Below, one piece after another: positions 34,011 through 44,713 of a stretch of DNA of 64,000 nucleotides. The DNA is from Panicum virgatum (Eukaryota; Streptophyta; Magnoliopsida; Poales; Poaceae). The notes beneath the pieces were generated by a model, which saw only the letters and a program-made list of their open reading frames with translations, searched no databases and was not told the origin of the DNA. The translations under genes were made by a program, and so were the position numbers. Within the stretch, counting starts at the first letter, position 1. Each line of letters opens with the position of its first letter. Location: NCBI RefSeq assembly GCF_016808335.1, contig NC_053148.1:16396433-16460432 (forward strand). Reading direction: 5' to 3'.

Positions 34011-35324
34011 CAGGTATCAATCTTGGGGATTGTACCTGCCTGCATAGTTAGTTCGAGGAGTCTGCCGAGGAAGGTTGCCCCACCCGGTAGACACCATATT
34101 TGCAGTTTCAACAGGAGATTCGGGTTGCCCCTTGATCTTCCCATTTTCCGAGACAGGAACAGCAGCAGCGATTTGAGAAAGTTGACTTTCTATCATTCTG
34201 TTGAAACTTAATTGATTTTTAAGAGAAGAAGAAAGAGTTTCAACTTTGGCATTTATACCTTCTAAAATTTTATCATTGGCAGCAAGCTTCTTGTTTAATG
34301 ATTCGTTTATTTTAGCTTGGCCAAAAATAAGGTCTCTCAAGGAGGGTTGGTTTGAATTGAAATTCGAATTGAAATTTGAGTTAAAGTTGTTACCTCCTCC
34401 TTGGAATGGTGGGCGTGTCTGACCCCACCCCTGGCCTCCTTGTGGACGGAACTCGGTGTTGTTGTTGTTGATGTAGGTTGCGTCTTCACGGGTTTCGGGG
34501 AAGTCATTCCCTGAGTGTTCACCTTCACCACAAACCTCGCATGTATAATACGAGTTCATGGCATGGACGGGAACAAGCTCATGTGGCCGATTCCCTTCAT
34601 CAAGCTTCTTCATTAGGATGTCCAGCTTGGCGGTAAGTATGTCCATCTCCTTGACGGTATGCATTCCGCCGTTGGTTCTGGGCTGGGAACGCTCCTCGTT
34701 CCAGCCCTGGTTGGATAACATATTCTCGATTAAGGCCGTAGCCTTTGCAATTGTCAGGTTGAGATAGGCTCCTCCAGCAGCAGCATCAAGGTGGGCTCTG
34801 GATGTAGTCGTTAGCCCGTTGTAGAAGCTTTGGAGCGCGAGCCACTCATCCATCCCATGATGAGGACAGGCGAGTATGTATTCCTATAATCTCTCCCAAG
34901 CTTCTGGGATGGATTCCATCCCCGTCTGCTGGAAACTTGAAATTCTTCCATGCAGGGCATTTGTTTTGCCCAACGGGAAGAATTTAGCGAGAAACGCCGT
35001 GGAACATTTGTCCCACGTGCTGACGGATTCCTTATTCTGATAAAACCACTGTTTCGCCTTCCCCAGGTGGGAAAAAGGAAACAGGCGGAGCCTGATGGCG
35101 TTAGCCATAACGCCCCGTTTGGTTACAGTCTTGCATAACTCCATAAAGTTCTGGAGATGGGCGTTAGCGTCCTCATTCGGCTTGCCACAGAATGGGCTAG
35201 CTTGCACCATGTTTATGAGGCTGGACTTTAGCTCAAAGTTCACGTCCCCAACATCGATGTTGAGTCTAGTTGCCACATTGGCAGTTGAGGGGACGGAGAA
35301 GTCGCGGAGAGTCTTCTCAGCCAT
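34011..35324 (-). pseudogene. Gypsy2 gag
   Basis: ATG at 35324 (MAEKTLRDFSVPS) begins an Athila-type gag: FELKSSLINMVQASPFCG, NFMELCKTVTKRGV, LRLFPFSHLGKAKQWFYQN, TAFLAKFFPLGKTNALHGRI, a TAG at 34884-34886 after AWERL, then EYILACPHHGMDEWL, LDAAAGGAYLNLTIAKA, GMHTVKEMDILTAKLD. The zinc knuckle is CEVCGEGEHSGNDF, where the last Cys is Phe. A short NFNSNFNSNFNSN repeat follows, then LRDLIFGQAKINESLNKKL. Only the single TAG and the knuckle change spoil the protein. It forms particles and binds element RNA. Confidence 0.82.
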
Positions 35325-35594
35325 GAGTTCAGTTGATGGTGCTTGGGAAACTGGTTCGCTTGTAAACTGCAAGATCGGAGGAGGAACGACGCGAGGTCAG
35401 ACCCTTCTCACGAGTTTCTCGGAATTTTCAACAAAAAATTTCGGCAAGGAGAAACCAGACATACACTACCCTGTTTTCATCCAATCAGGAGACAACAAAA
35501 AGATAAACACATTAACATGTATAAGCAGTAGCTACCTCTTACTTATATTGCCATGTTTATGTACTTTAGTAAATATACTTTACACCTAGTGCCA

Positions 35595-35612
35595 TCCCCG
35601 GCAACGGCGCCA
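35595..35612 (-). promoter_or_regulatory. Gypsy2 primer-binding site (tRNA-Asp)
   Basis: The minus strand reads TGGCGCCGTTGCCGGGGA, a perfect tRNA-Asp complement, 8 nt inside the 5' LTR end. An identical 18-mer lies inside the LTR at 35669-35686. Confidence 0.9.
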
Positions 35613-35620
35613 GAAATGCT

Positions 35621-37160
35621 TGTTGACACTTCTTAGCGCAATCACTAGGAACGAGGTTGTTAAGCTCGTCCCCGGCAACGGCGCCAGAAATGCTTGTGTG
35701 ATATGTCTTAACATTTATAGAAAGATCCACAAGCGCACGGATATACCGTTATAGCATTCCACCCGGAAGTATTCAGGGTATCGTTATTTATATTTTCCCA
35801 AGGGATGGCTAGGTTGTGTAAAGTGTATTTACTTAGTTGTATAACCATGACACGTATGAAGTAAGATGAAGACCACTGACTATACAGGGGTAAGTGATAA
35901 ATGAATGACAATCAGGGGTAATGTGACACACACAGAACAGCCAACTCTCATGAATAAAGAATAAACAAGCAATCCTAAGGTTAGTGGGAGCATAGGCAAA
36001 GATTCATAGTATACTATTCATGTTAGCGGATAAGTTACGTTAGCCACATTGCTTAGAGCTGCAGGTGCCGGGAAATTAATGACATCGGGGAGAATGACCC
36101 GCACTGGAGAACATCCAGTCCCGTTTCATCTTTGCATGAACTCCTAAACCGTACCCGAACGTCGGGGAGTACGCTAACCGAGAAGCATCTTCCCGGCGGA
36201 CCGACAGGGCTGTCACCACCTGCGGTCTACCCCAGTCAAACCGTGGAGCACCGTCATATCCGAAGGATCCCGCATACCCAGGCACCATGCCCGCATATGA
36301 GGTCACTACCCTAGCACCGCGGGTCCCCAACCATTCGGATGGACAGGTAAGATGCTAAGGCAAGCCCGAAAGCACAATGAACCGATATCCTTACCTAGAT
36401 CATCTGGTCTAAGCATGCAACTAGAATAACTTGATGAAGCACTGATCAAGGTTAAGCAAGCTACGAACATAGCAAGATAACCAAGAATGAATTGAATATG
36501 AATAGCATAAAAAAATTCGGAATACAAAGCCATACTAGAGGCCGAGGATTGCTCGCCGACCCCAAGAACGACTGGATTCGCTAAGGAGATGAAGTACTAG
36601 CCTAGCTCCACTACCCTAAGGAGTACAAGTCACAAGAGAGTGTAGAGAGAGAGAGGCTTCCAAGTGGTGTGTGTTGTGAGAGTGGTGGGAGGCCCTTTAT
36701 ATAGTGCTTGAGGTCGGTTCCCGCCATCTCCTTGTATGGAAACATCATCAGCCGCCTTCAGGAGGATAGGATCAAGCTTCCCACCAAATCTCAGCCTCGG
36801 AGGCTGCCAGGTGGGGTCGGCCGACCCCACCACCTTGGCGCCATTTGCCACCGACCTTCTCTGGTTCACTGCCTGCTGGGTCCTGCTGTCAGATGGTCGG
36901 TGCCGGGGCTTGCTTGGTCGGTTTGGTCTAGTTTGTGGGCCTCTTTTGCTCATGTTACGCACGACACGATCATCTGTGACTTCTATCTGCATATTCGTCG
37001 TGTTTTTGTCTTATTCCGGACTTGTGCTCCTGAAATCATAAATTCTCAAAAATAATTGTGGAGCTAGGTTAGTGATACAAATATGCGAGTAAGAGGTATA
37101 GTTTTCCTTCTTTTATGAGTATAGTTGACGGTTATATTTTGCACTTAACGACCGTCAATA
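35621..37160 (-). repeat. Gypsy2 5' LTR with internal primer-site copy
   Basis: 1540 bp, TATTGACGG...GTGTCAACA on the minus strand (first dinucleotide mutated from TG). TATA box CTATATAAAG is at 36695-36704 on the minus strand. Between 35669 and 35690 it repeats the primer-site sequence found just outside the LTR, followed by about 48 bp that end in TCAACA. The same arrangement is seen in the other LTRs of the family. Confidence 0.9.
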
Positions 37161-37322
37161 CCAGACGATGCGTGGTCGTCCGTGGCTAAGCACCTCCTCT
37201 CCCACGCCCGCTCCAGGGCGGTGTGGGCGTCCTCGTTGGCCCTCACCGTGTTGAGGTGAGAGCGGAGATTAGGTGTTCCCTCGGCGCATGTAGCCGATTG
37301 CTAGGGCTACGCCGTGGGTACC
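37161..37322 (-). pseudogene. Element X gag, small central piece
   Basis: Between Gypsy2 and the 4.3-kb solo LTR the minus strand reads HGEGQRGRPHRPGAGVGE in one frame and CLATDDHASS in another; it connects the N-terminal gag (GPKAQSSSATRG at 41622) with the central gag (GMPMGNG at 31831). It contains frameshifts. Confidence 0.6.
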
Positions 37323-40300
37323 TGTGACAGCCTAGGTTTCTAATTAGCTAATCTAAGGTTGTTAGCACGAAATCATGCGTTATTAATCAGAAAACTTTGA
37401 AACAAATGCCTGAATGTCTGTGTGTCCAGGTGTATATGTGCATAGGTCGAAAACTTTAAATAGTTTTTAATCTGATGCAAGTTTGCTTATGAAATTTCAT
37501 AGGCACCTCACTAAAATCATAATAAACCAAAGTCTAGTCGAAGCCATGGGAAGAAAGTGAGTTTATGCACCTGAAATGACAAGTTAAACCCCCAAATTTT
37601 CAAATACTTAAAAGCCAAAAATCCGTTTAAATAGACCGAAAATGCAACTCTCACACCTTAGCTCAAATGAACTTTTGCCCAAAACAAAAGTTGTAGAATT
37701 TTACAAGGCAAACAACTTTCGTATTCAAAGTTTTTCATGTTACAACATGAAATTTGGAGAAAAACCCGAAAACAGTAGGTTTAGGGGGTTTTCATTTAAA
37801 CTTGAATTCGAATTTTTAACTTTCAAACCGAGCCTCAAATGGGAAAACGTCTGAAACCAAAGTTGTAGATTTCGACACGAGGAACAACTTTGGTATTCAA
37901 AACTTTTCAAGTTTAGTTCAAAAATTTTGAGTTTTCCTCGGTCAAATCTCTTTCTCTCTCTACTCTCTCTCCCTCCCTCCTTTCTCCCTCCTCTTCTCTG
38001 CTTCCTTGCTTCCCGAGCGCAGGGCAGAGCAGCTTGCTGCGCCGCTGCACCGCCCGCGCTCGCTGCACCTGCTGCCGCCGCGCCGCTGCCTCACTGTGCC
38101 GCGCCATCACCACCCCAGTCAAGCACGCGCCGCGCCCTGGCCATCGCTGACGCTTCGCTCCGCCCGCGCACGCCACGCTCCGACGGCCGCTCGGCGACAG
38201 CCGCGTCCGGCCAAGCGCCGCTCGAGCCACGGCCGGCCTGCCCCGAGACAGACGTGCCCAGCCCCTCTCCTCCTTCTGCTTGCCTATAAAAGCCGAGGCA
38301 AGCCTCTACTCGCGCGCCCGCGAGCCACAGCCGCCGCCATTGTCGTGCCGCCGCTCGACCTCACCGTCGATCTGCCCCCTCCGCTCGGCCTCCACCCCTG
38401 CCCCCCGGAGCGGCTTCACCACCACCCACTCCACCTCCCAGGGCCGCTAAACCGCCTGCTCCTTGCCCCACCGAGCCAGAACGCCGCTCGCCGCCAGCCA
38501 TTGTCGCCGCCGTGCCCGACCTCGCAACGGAGCCCCCATCTCCGGCCTCCCTCCGCCCCAACGGAGCCCGGGAACAGGATATCCACCTCCCACCGTTGCT
38601 CGCCGACCCCTTACCCGTCCCTCACGGCTGCCGGAGCGCCGCCGCCGCTGGTCAGACCCGCCGCCGCCGTTCCTCGCCAGCGTGCCTGCTCCAGCCACCC
38701 CAGCCCCCTCCAAGCCCACCCAGAGGTTCGCCTCGACGCCCTCTTCCTTTTCCCCCACCTACCGTACACCGCCGGCGAGTTTCCTCGCCGGAATCCAGCC
38801 GCCCGACATCTCCCCTGCTCCAAGTCCGGCCAGGGACCTATTTGCAAGTCCCCAAAACTTTCCAGGGGTATATATGCGAGTGTCGGTTTTGTTTTTTTTT
38901 GTTTCCAAAAACAGCGAACTTGTAAAATCGATATAAATTCGTAGAAAAATCGGAAAAATGAAAACTCAACTGTTCTGGAATCCTTGTGACTGGATCTACA
39001 ACTTTTATTACATGTACTTTTCATTTTCTCAATAGTTTTTGCTCTATTTAAAATACAAAAATAAGTAGCTTTTATTTGTATATGTTGTTGTATACATGTT
39101 CTGTTTCTGATTTTTGGATATTCGTATAGTAGCAAATAGCATAGCTCGGTGTAAAAGTTTCATGACCATAGGACAACTCTAGCTATATATTTTAATAGAC
39201 CTTGCTTTATGCCTAGGATAAATTGTTTTATTTATACAAATTGTTCTGCTAATATTAATTAGCTGAAACATTTACAGTTGCTCTATTGTGATTCATGTAT
39301 TCCTCAGGAAGAGTTTGGAAATTTTTAGTTAAGTCAAACTGATCCAAATAATTTATGGTAGGAAGAAATATACTAAATGAAGAAAAATAGTTGCCCTATA
39401 TAGAAAAATCTCATATTTTTACTAGAGCTTCTATTAGATTACTAAATCCTTCTGGTAAAGTTTGAGCCTCTAGAAATTAGTGTAACAGTCTATGGAAATT
39501 AGTTTTGATCCATACAACTATATGTTTCTCTATTTTTCATGCTCTGATTACTGCTCCATAAAATCTGAAAAATTAACAGTAGACGCCACATAAGAGTAGG
39601 AAGCCTCAGTAAAAATTGTAGCATCTTTACTTGTATGGTTTGTTCTGTATAAATGAATCTTGCTCCTAGTAGTAGCTGTTTAATGTCTTTTTAATAATTA
39701 ATATGCTCAATGAAATTAGCTAAAAATTTCACAGTAGGCATGTTACTCATATATGTACCTTACATAAAAATTTCAGTACCAGAAAGTATATGTAACCCTA
39801 GTTATGGAGTTACAGGTTAGTATAGTGTTAATTAAGAAAAATACCATTTCTACATGTCAAGAAAATGAAAGACAACAAACTCCTAGTCCTTTTATGAATA
39901 AAATCATGTTAGATAGTACTCTATAAACGATTGCCCGATAAAAAGAACATAATCTCCAACTTAACTGGAGTTGTGTTGGTTTGCAACTTTATAGTGAATT
40001 AAATCATGAATGGAGATCATCACGTAAACTCATGCATATGCATGTCGTGTAGATTCGACTACTCTCGCCGACGGTACGTACGAGCTGGTGTCCGAGTCCG
40101 AGAGTGAGCAGCGTGAAGCTAAAGTGAATCTAACTGAAGCCGCCGAAGACCCGAACCAAAGTTCGAAAGAGCCCAAGGCTAACTTTGCTTAGCAAGGCAA
40201 GCCCCGGAGCATGTCCTATCTATTGTAGATTTATGCAACTGCTTATATTTCTATATACTTGTGCATTTACGTTTACAGGAGTTGATTGAAACCTTAGTTG

Positions 40301-41621
40301 CATGATCCTAGGTACCTATGCTTGAACACTAGTTGGTTTAGGTCGCTAGTTGGCTAGGCTAATGGTTCGGTAGAAGTCGAGTGATTTCCTGTCACTCGCG
40401 AGAATTATAGGAATTGAATGTCCTCTACATACTGCAACTATAAGGCTCACGGGCGGGGCTGTGGTACTTGTGATGCCCCGTCTGTTTAGTGAAAACGGAT
40501 AAGCCAGCAGTGTGTGGTAGTGGTGATTAAGCGTTTGAACGTACTAACCACATGCCGAGAATATGGTAATCGGTAAGCTTAAGTACTGGATTGAACCGAG
40601 GCCGGAACATACTCCCCACCATCTTGAACTCGTTCACATCTAGCTAATGGCGAGTACAGAGTTGTCGTACTGCTGTACTTGAGGGTGGTGGGCCTGTTCC
40701 ATGGAGCGGGAATTGAAGGGAACTGTTGCGTGGGTGACTCTGTTCCCATGCGTGTGTTTAGGTCTGCCTGGCCAGGTTAACAAACTCGATTCGAATCGTG
40801 TGTTTCTCACGGTTATTGAGACTGCTTAACCCTTTTGCCACATAAAGTAAGAAGTGAAAGATGATGATGATGAATATGGTTGTTTGGATGATGAAAGATA
40901 ATTGTTTCCCACCATGTATGCTATTGGATAGATGCTCACCTAGAATGGTTAATTGAACTAGAATTTGGAAGCTAAAACTTGAAATTAAGGATCTACTCTT
41001 TAATGCTTTTCGGCAAAACAAACCCCCAAGCCAAAAGCCTTGCATGTCTAGATTAAGGGCTAAGTATACCCTTAGTCGGGTAAGCCTTGCTGAGTATTAC
41101 TATACTCAGCCTTGCTTGTGGCTCAACTTTGTTTTTAGGTGATACGTTTGAAGATCAGGTAGCTAGCTTGACATGGCCATGTACTTTACCCCTGGTTGGT
41201 CGGTGGAATGCGATTCGACTCCGGCCGACGATGACAATGCCGAGTGATGTCATGTACGGGCTTCATCATGACATCTTGTATCGTTGTTTAGAACTCGCTT
41301 TATTTCCACTGCAGTTGAACTCTGAACTACTTTCAATTTGAATTTCAAGTACCTTTTTAAGATTTCAAACTCGATTTGTAATATTTAAGTTAAGACTCTG
41401 TGATGTAAGAATTTGTGAAATGTTATACTCTCCGGACTCACCTTCGTGTGAGTTGCATGTAAGCTTTGGGTTTCGAATGTAGCTCAGGTGGTTTTATCGG
41501 GACTCTACCCGACTGGACTGTCGGATTACTCCGTTTGAAGTGCGTGTTAGCCGGGATTACCTTTATGGTGATGGTTAGCGCACTTGAGCCGGATTAATTC
41601 GGGCGGTACTGCCATAGCACC
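37318..41621 (+). repeat. 4.3-kb solo LTR in element X gag
   Basis: The LTR at 37323-41616 (4294 bp) runs TGTGACAGCC...CTGCCATA with TSD GTACC (37318-37322) and GCACC (41617-41621), one mismatch. A TATA box (CTATAAAAG) is at 38285-38293, followed by a GC-rich leader (to about 38850) and a long AT-rich part. Landmarks shared with the solo LTR at 51095 are GCAAGCCCCGGAGCAT (40199), GTAGAAGTCGAGTGATT (40371), CTTGCTGAGTATTA (41087) and GCGCACTTGAGCCGG (41578). LTRs this long starting near TGTAACACCC suggest a Tekay/Del-like gypsy; the clade is not certain. The long frames in the GC-rich leader look non-coding. Confidence 0.85.
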
Positions 41622-42056
41622 CCACGGGTGGCGCTGGAACTTTGAGCCTTGGGTCCTGGGGTAGCCTTCCGCACCAGGTTGGCCAGCTCGTTAAGCCATT
41701 CCCCCTCAGGGATGCCTGCTCCCGCCCTCAGCGGAGGGTGGCAGAGCAGAGCACGCGCCACGGAGAGCACTTCCCCAGGGGGAATGCTTTCGCGGCTGAG
41801 ATGGCTGCGAGCTAAGTATCGCCCTCGCCATGCCGCCCGGCCGCGCGCTTCTGCACACAAACGGGTGCCACGGGCGTTCGCTAACGTCGCCCCGCCGGAC
41901 TCGGTCCTAGGGGCATCAAGTCGCGGTGGTGAAGTGACATGCGACACCTCCCGTCGGATGGGCGTGATCGTGGTCGACGAGCCCCCAGTCCCCACGCCGC
42001 GGATGCGCACGTTCGATGCTGCTCTCACCGGCGGAACGGTTCGAGCGGTTCGCCAT
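41622..42056 (-). pseudogene. Element X gag, N-terminal part
   Basis: ATG at 42056 gives MANRSNRSAGESSIERAHPR and shifts frame to RESGGATLANARGTRLCAEA-like sequence, IPPGEVLSVARALLCHPPLR, GEWLNELANLVRKATPGPK. The pattern PPGEVLSxARALLxHPP followed by EWLNxLANLV is the N-terminal region of TAT-type gag. It is cut by the 4.3-kb solo LTR at 41621. Confidence 0.65.
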
Positions 42057-42106
42057 GGATTCCTGCGAGACCGAGCTTCACAGAAAGGAAATCTTACGTG
42101 CTATAT

Positions 42107-42130
42107 TCCCTACCTAGCGGGCCAGCTAAC
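42107..42130 (-). promoter_or_regulatory. Putative primer-binding region of element X
   Basis: The minus strand reads TAGCTGGCCCGCTAGGTAGG beside the LTR end. It resembles the TGGCGCGC...AGGTAGGGG region next to LTRs of related elements but is degenerate, and I cannot name the tRNA. Confidence 0.35.
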
Positions 42131-42132
42131 AG

Positions 42133-43064
42133 TGTATGATTATTGATAGTAGGGATTATTGGTAACCCCTATTTAGAGATTCGGCCAGGGGTATAAACCG
42201 TGCAAGGATCTACCCTAAGGAAGCAAGTTTGAGACAGTCGATTTAGACAGGTTCAGGCTGCCCAGAGGCGTAATACCCTACGTCCTGTGTCTGTGGTGAT
42301 TGGTTCTTTGATGATCCTGAATTGGAAAGTCCAAGCCTGGAACATGTATACTGGTTAGGTCCCGAAAAGATCGGTTCCCTTACATGTCCTGGGATCCTTC
42401 TATTTATAGACTACATCTGCCTTCTCAGTTGCTCTCTAACTAGTGTGAACATACCCTTTGCATGGTGGGCGCCGTCTTTCAGGCTGCCCTGACCCTGTCA
42501 GGCAGGCAGGCGTCTTATCAGGCATGCTGTAGCAACCACCTAGGGTCCCACCACCGTCAGAGCCATCCAGGGTTACCCCGGGAGACCTCGGGGTGGCCAT
42601 AGACACTGGCCGGTGGATACTCTCATCCCGGAGTGTTCTGGGGCCTTCTGCTTGATCCAAGCACTCTGAGGTGTCTCCTAGGGCGCCCAGGGTGGCTCGA
42701 TTGTGGCCACGTGGCGGCCTCCAGGGTCGTCCAGTGGACCCTCCTAGTCCGGGGTGACCCTGGCCGACTCTGGGCCCCACCTGGGGTGACCCCAATCTTT
42801 ACTACGATAGGGGCATGGTAAATGGAGGTGGGACCCGGCCACCGTCCACCTTCAAGACGATGGGACGGGAATCTCAGAGATAAGCTGTCTGCCACCTATC
42901 ATCTTATCTCCTGAGCGCGCGGCATCCCCGTAATCATGATGTTCTTACGGGGAAGCCGCACACCCTCTTGGGCTCTGTACAGAGTACGGCGGCAAGGCGC
43001 CGTAACCGCCTGGTAAAGATCGTTTTACCAGGCGGATTGTCTTTGAGGGGAAGAAAGCATCCCT
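42133..43064 (-). repeat. Element X 5' LTR, downstream part
   Basis: It runs from the LTR end near 42133 (ATCATACA on the minus strand) to the CACTA insertion. A minus-strand TATA box, CTATAAATAG, is at 42400-42409. The rest, at 57838-58028, carries the LTR start TGTCAGCGTAATGGG. Together they give an LTR of about 1.12 kb. The end at 42133 is approximate because no second copy is in the window. Confidence 0.6.
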
Positions 43065-43227
43065 CACTACTACATTTTTTATTTTCAGAGGCGTGCATTT
43101 TCGATTTTCAGAGGTGTTCTTGTGCACGCCTCTGTTAATCAAAAAACATAAATAAAAAATGGCAAGCCCGCCGAGTCCATCTAGGCCCGGCGAGCCCATC
43201 TGACGTGCCGATGCTGGCCGCCGCCGC

Positions 43228-44687
43228 TGTTGGCGCTCCTTAAGTACCCATTTTATCCCTTGTTTATCCTTGATAATGGCATGAATTTAATATCAAAATC
43301 ACTAACCGTCCTAACCCCGGCCTAATTATTGGTCATTTTCACACTTGCACATATATTTTGGAGGAACTTCGTTTTTGCAGGTTTTTGGCCTATTTTGAAG
43401 CATGAAATGACGAGGCCCGTGATCGAGCGCTAACATGAAGAAAGACGAAGACCAAAGCCCAAAGGGAGGACTAAAGCCCATGCTGATTCGAAGCCCATTC
43501 ATGCACATCCATCCTCCAAGTGAGCCCAAAGGACCAAGCCCAAGAAGATGAGATCAAGATACTTCGGGATTAAGCAAAGCAAATGAATATTTAAGGAAGG
43601 ATTCTCTATCCTATCCTTTCCTCGAAGATATCTCCAAGATAACGACGTCAAAAGGGGTGCAATCGTGAAGGACATAAACTCTAGAAGATGCAAGGAGTCT
43701 GCACGCGAAAAATGAGACCGAGGCGAGCCCGAAAGGGGGTAGGCCGGCCGGCCTAGGCCCATAGGGCCGGCTGGCCTAGCCCGTTTCTGAGGCGGTTCGG
43801 CCTCCCCTTCGACCGGTGGCTTCCTCGGCTTATAAATAGCTCGCACCTTATTCAACTCGGAGCATCCATCCACCCAGAACTCGACGAAAACCTAGGGCCA
43901 AGACCGGAGGGAGACGACGGCCGCTGCAAGTCTTCAAAGTTGTCTAGGAGATGGCTTAGGCCGACCCTAGCCGTCGTGGCCTCCCTACGTGGTTGTGCAA
44001 TGGCAGAGTTCATGAGCTAGTTGGATTCATCGATGGTGTGCACATGGCGGTGATGATCCAAACAAATCTATTATGTGAGTAATGATAATCATATCTTCCG
44101 AATCTATTAGCGACCATGTTCTCTCTTTCGATTTCGTTCTTTTCTTTGGGTTTGCTTCATCCTAGATCTATTATCGAGATAGATCGCTTAGCATGATCTT
44201 GTAGTCATGGTGGCTAGAGGTTCATGGCAGAACTACCAAAGGGGGTTCGACTTGCTTCAGGGTACTTTTGTCGAAAGGGGTGGCGTCGTGACAGGCCGTT
44301 GCCACTAAGTAGGTGGAGTATCGAGGGATCGGATTGGAGATTTTGGGTTTAAAGATGCTTTTGATTGAGATGCATGATTTATTCGCTCGTTAGCTTGAAC
44401 TACAACTAGATGACGATAGGCCTAGTCATATCTTTGGTTTTGCTATGATTAAGCCTATATTCATGGATGAGATCAACCTTTACATATCACTCATATCTAT
44501 TAAAGGTTTACCCTTTATATGCAATCAATGCTTCATGTTAGGATAGATCCATTAGATTAGATGGAAAACCTTAGGTAGTTCTTTGTCGATCCACGGATTG
44601 ATAAACCTTGGGGAAATACTCTAAGGGAAAAGCTACACGAACTGTGCGCTTGCGGTATACAAATCGGGGCGCTAAGGAGCGTCAACA
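43228..44687 (+). repeat. Gypsy3 5' LTR
   Basis: 1460 bp, TGTTGGCGCTCC...GGAGCGTCAACA, TATA box TATAAATAG at 43831-43839. The ends form an inverted repeat (GTTGGCGCTCCTTA at the start, TAAGGAGCGTCAAC at the end). Confidence 0.92.
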
Positions 44688-44695
44688 AGCTTTTC

Positions 44696-44713
44696 TGGCG
44701 CTGTTGCCGGGGA
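44696..44713 (+). promoter_or_regulatory. Gypsy3 primer-binding site (tRNA-Asp type)
   Basis: TGGCGCTGTTGCCGGGGA, one mismatch from the canonical site, begins 8 nt after the LTR. Confidence 0.88.

Larger units (their letters stand above)
31837..37160 (-). mobile_element. Gypsy2, Athila-like gag-pro element
   Basis: LTRs at 31837-33195 and 35621-37160, TSD CCAGA at 31832-31836 and 37161-37165, a perfect tRNA-Asp primer site, then gag and protease. RT, RNase H, integrase and the polypurine tract are absent; protease is followed within 200 bp by the 3' LTR. It interrupts the gag of element X between DDHASS and GMPMG. It is 5.3 kb long. A related solo LTR lies at 2882-4387 in the opposite orientation. 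Confidence 0.93.

Noticed and set aside
38006..38944. 312-codon plus-strand open frame in the 4.3-kb solo LTR
   Set aside because: It lies in the GC-rich leader after the LTR TATA box; overlapping open frames exist in other frames, and composition is Pro/Ala/Arg/Ser without motifs. The related solo LTR does not preserve it.
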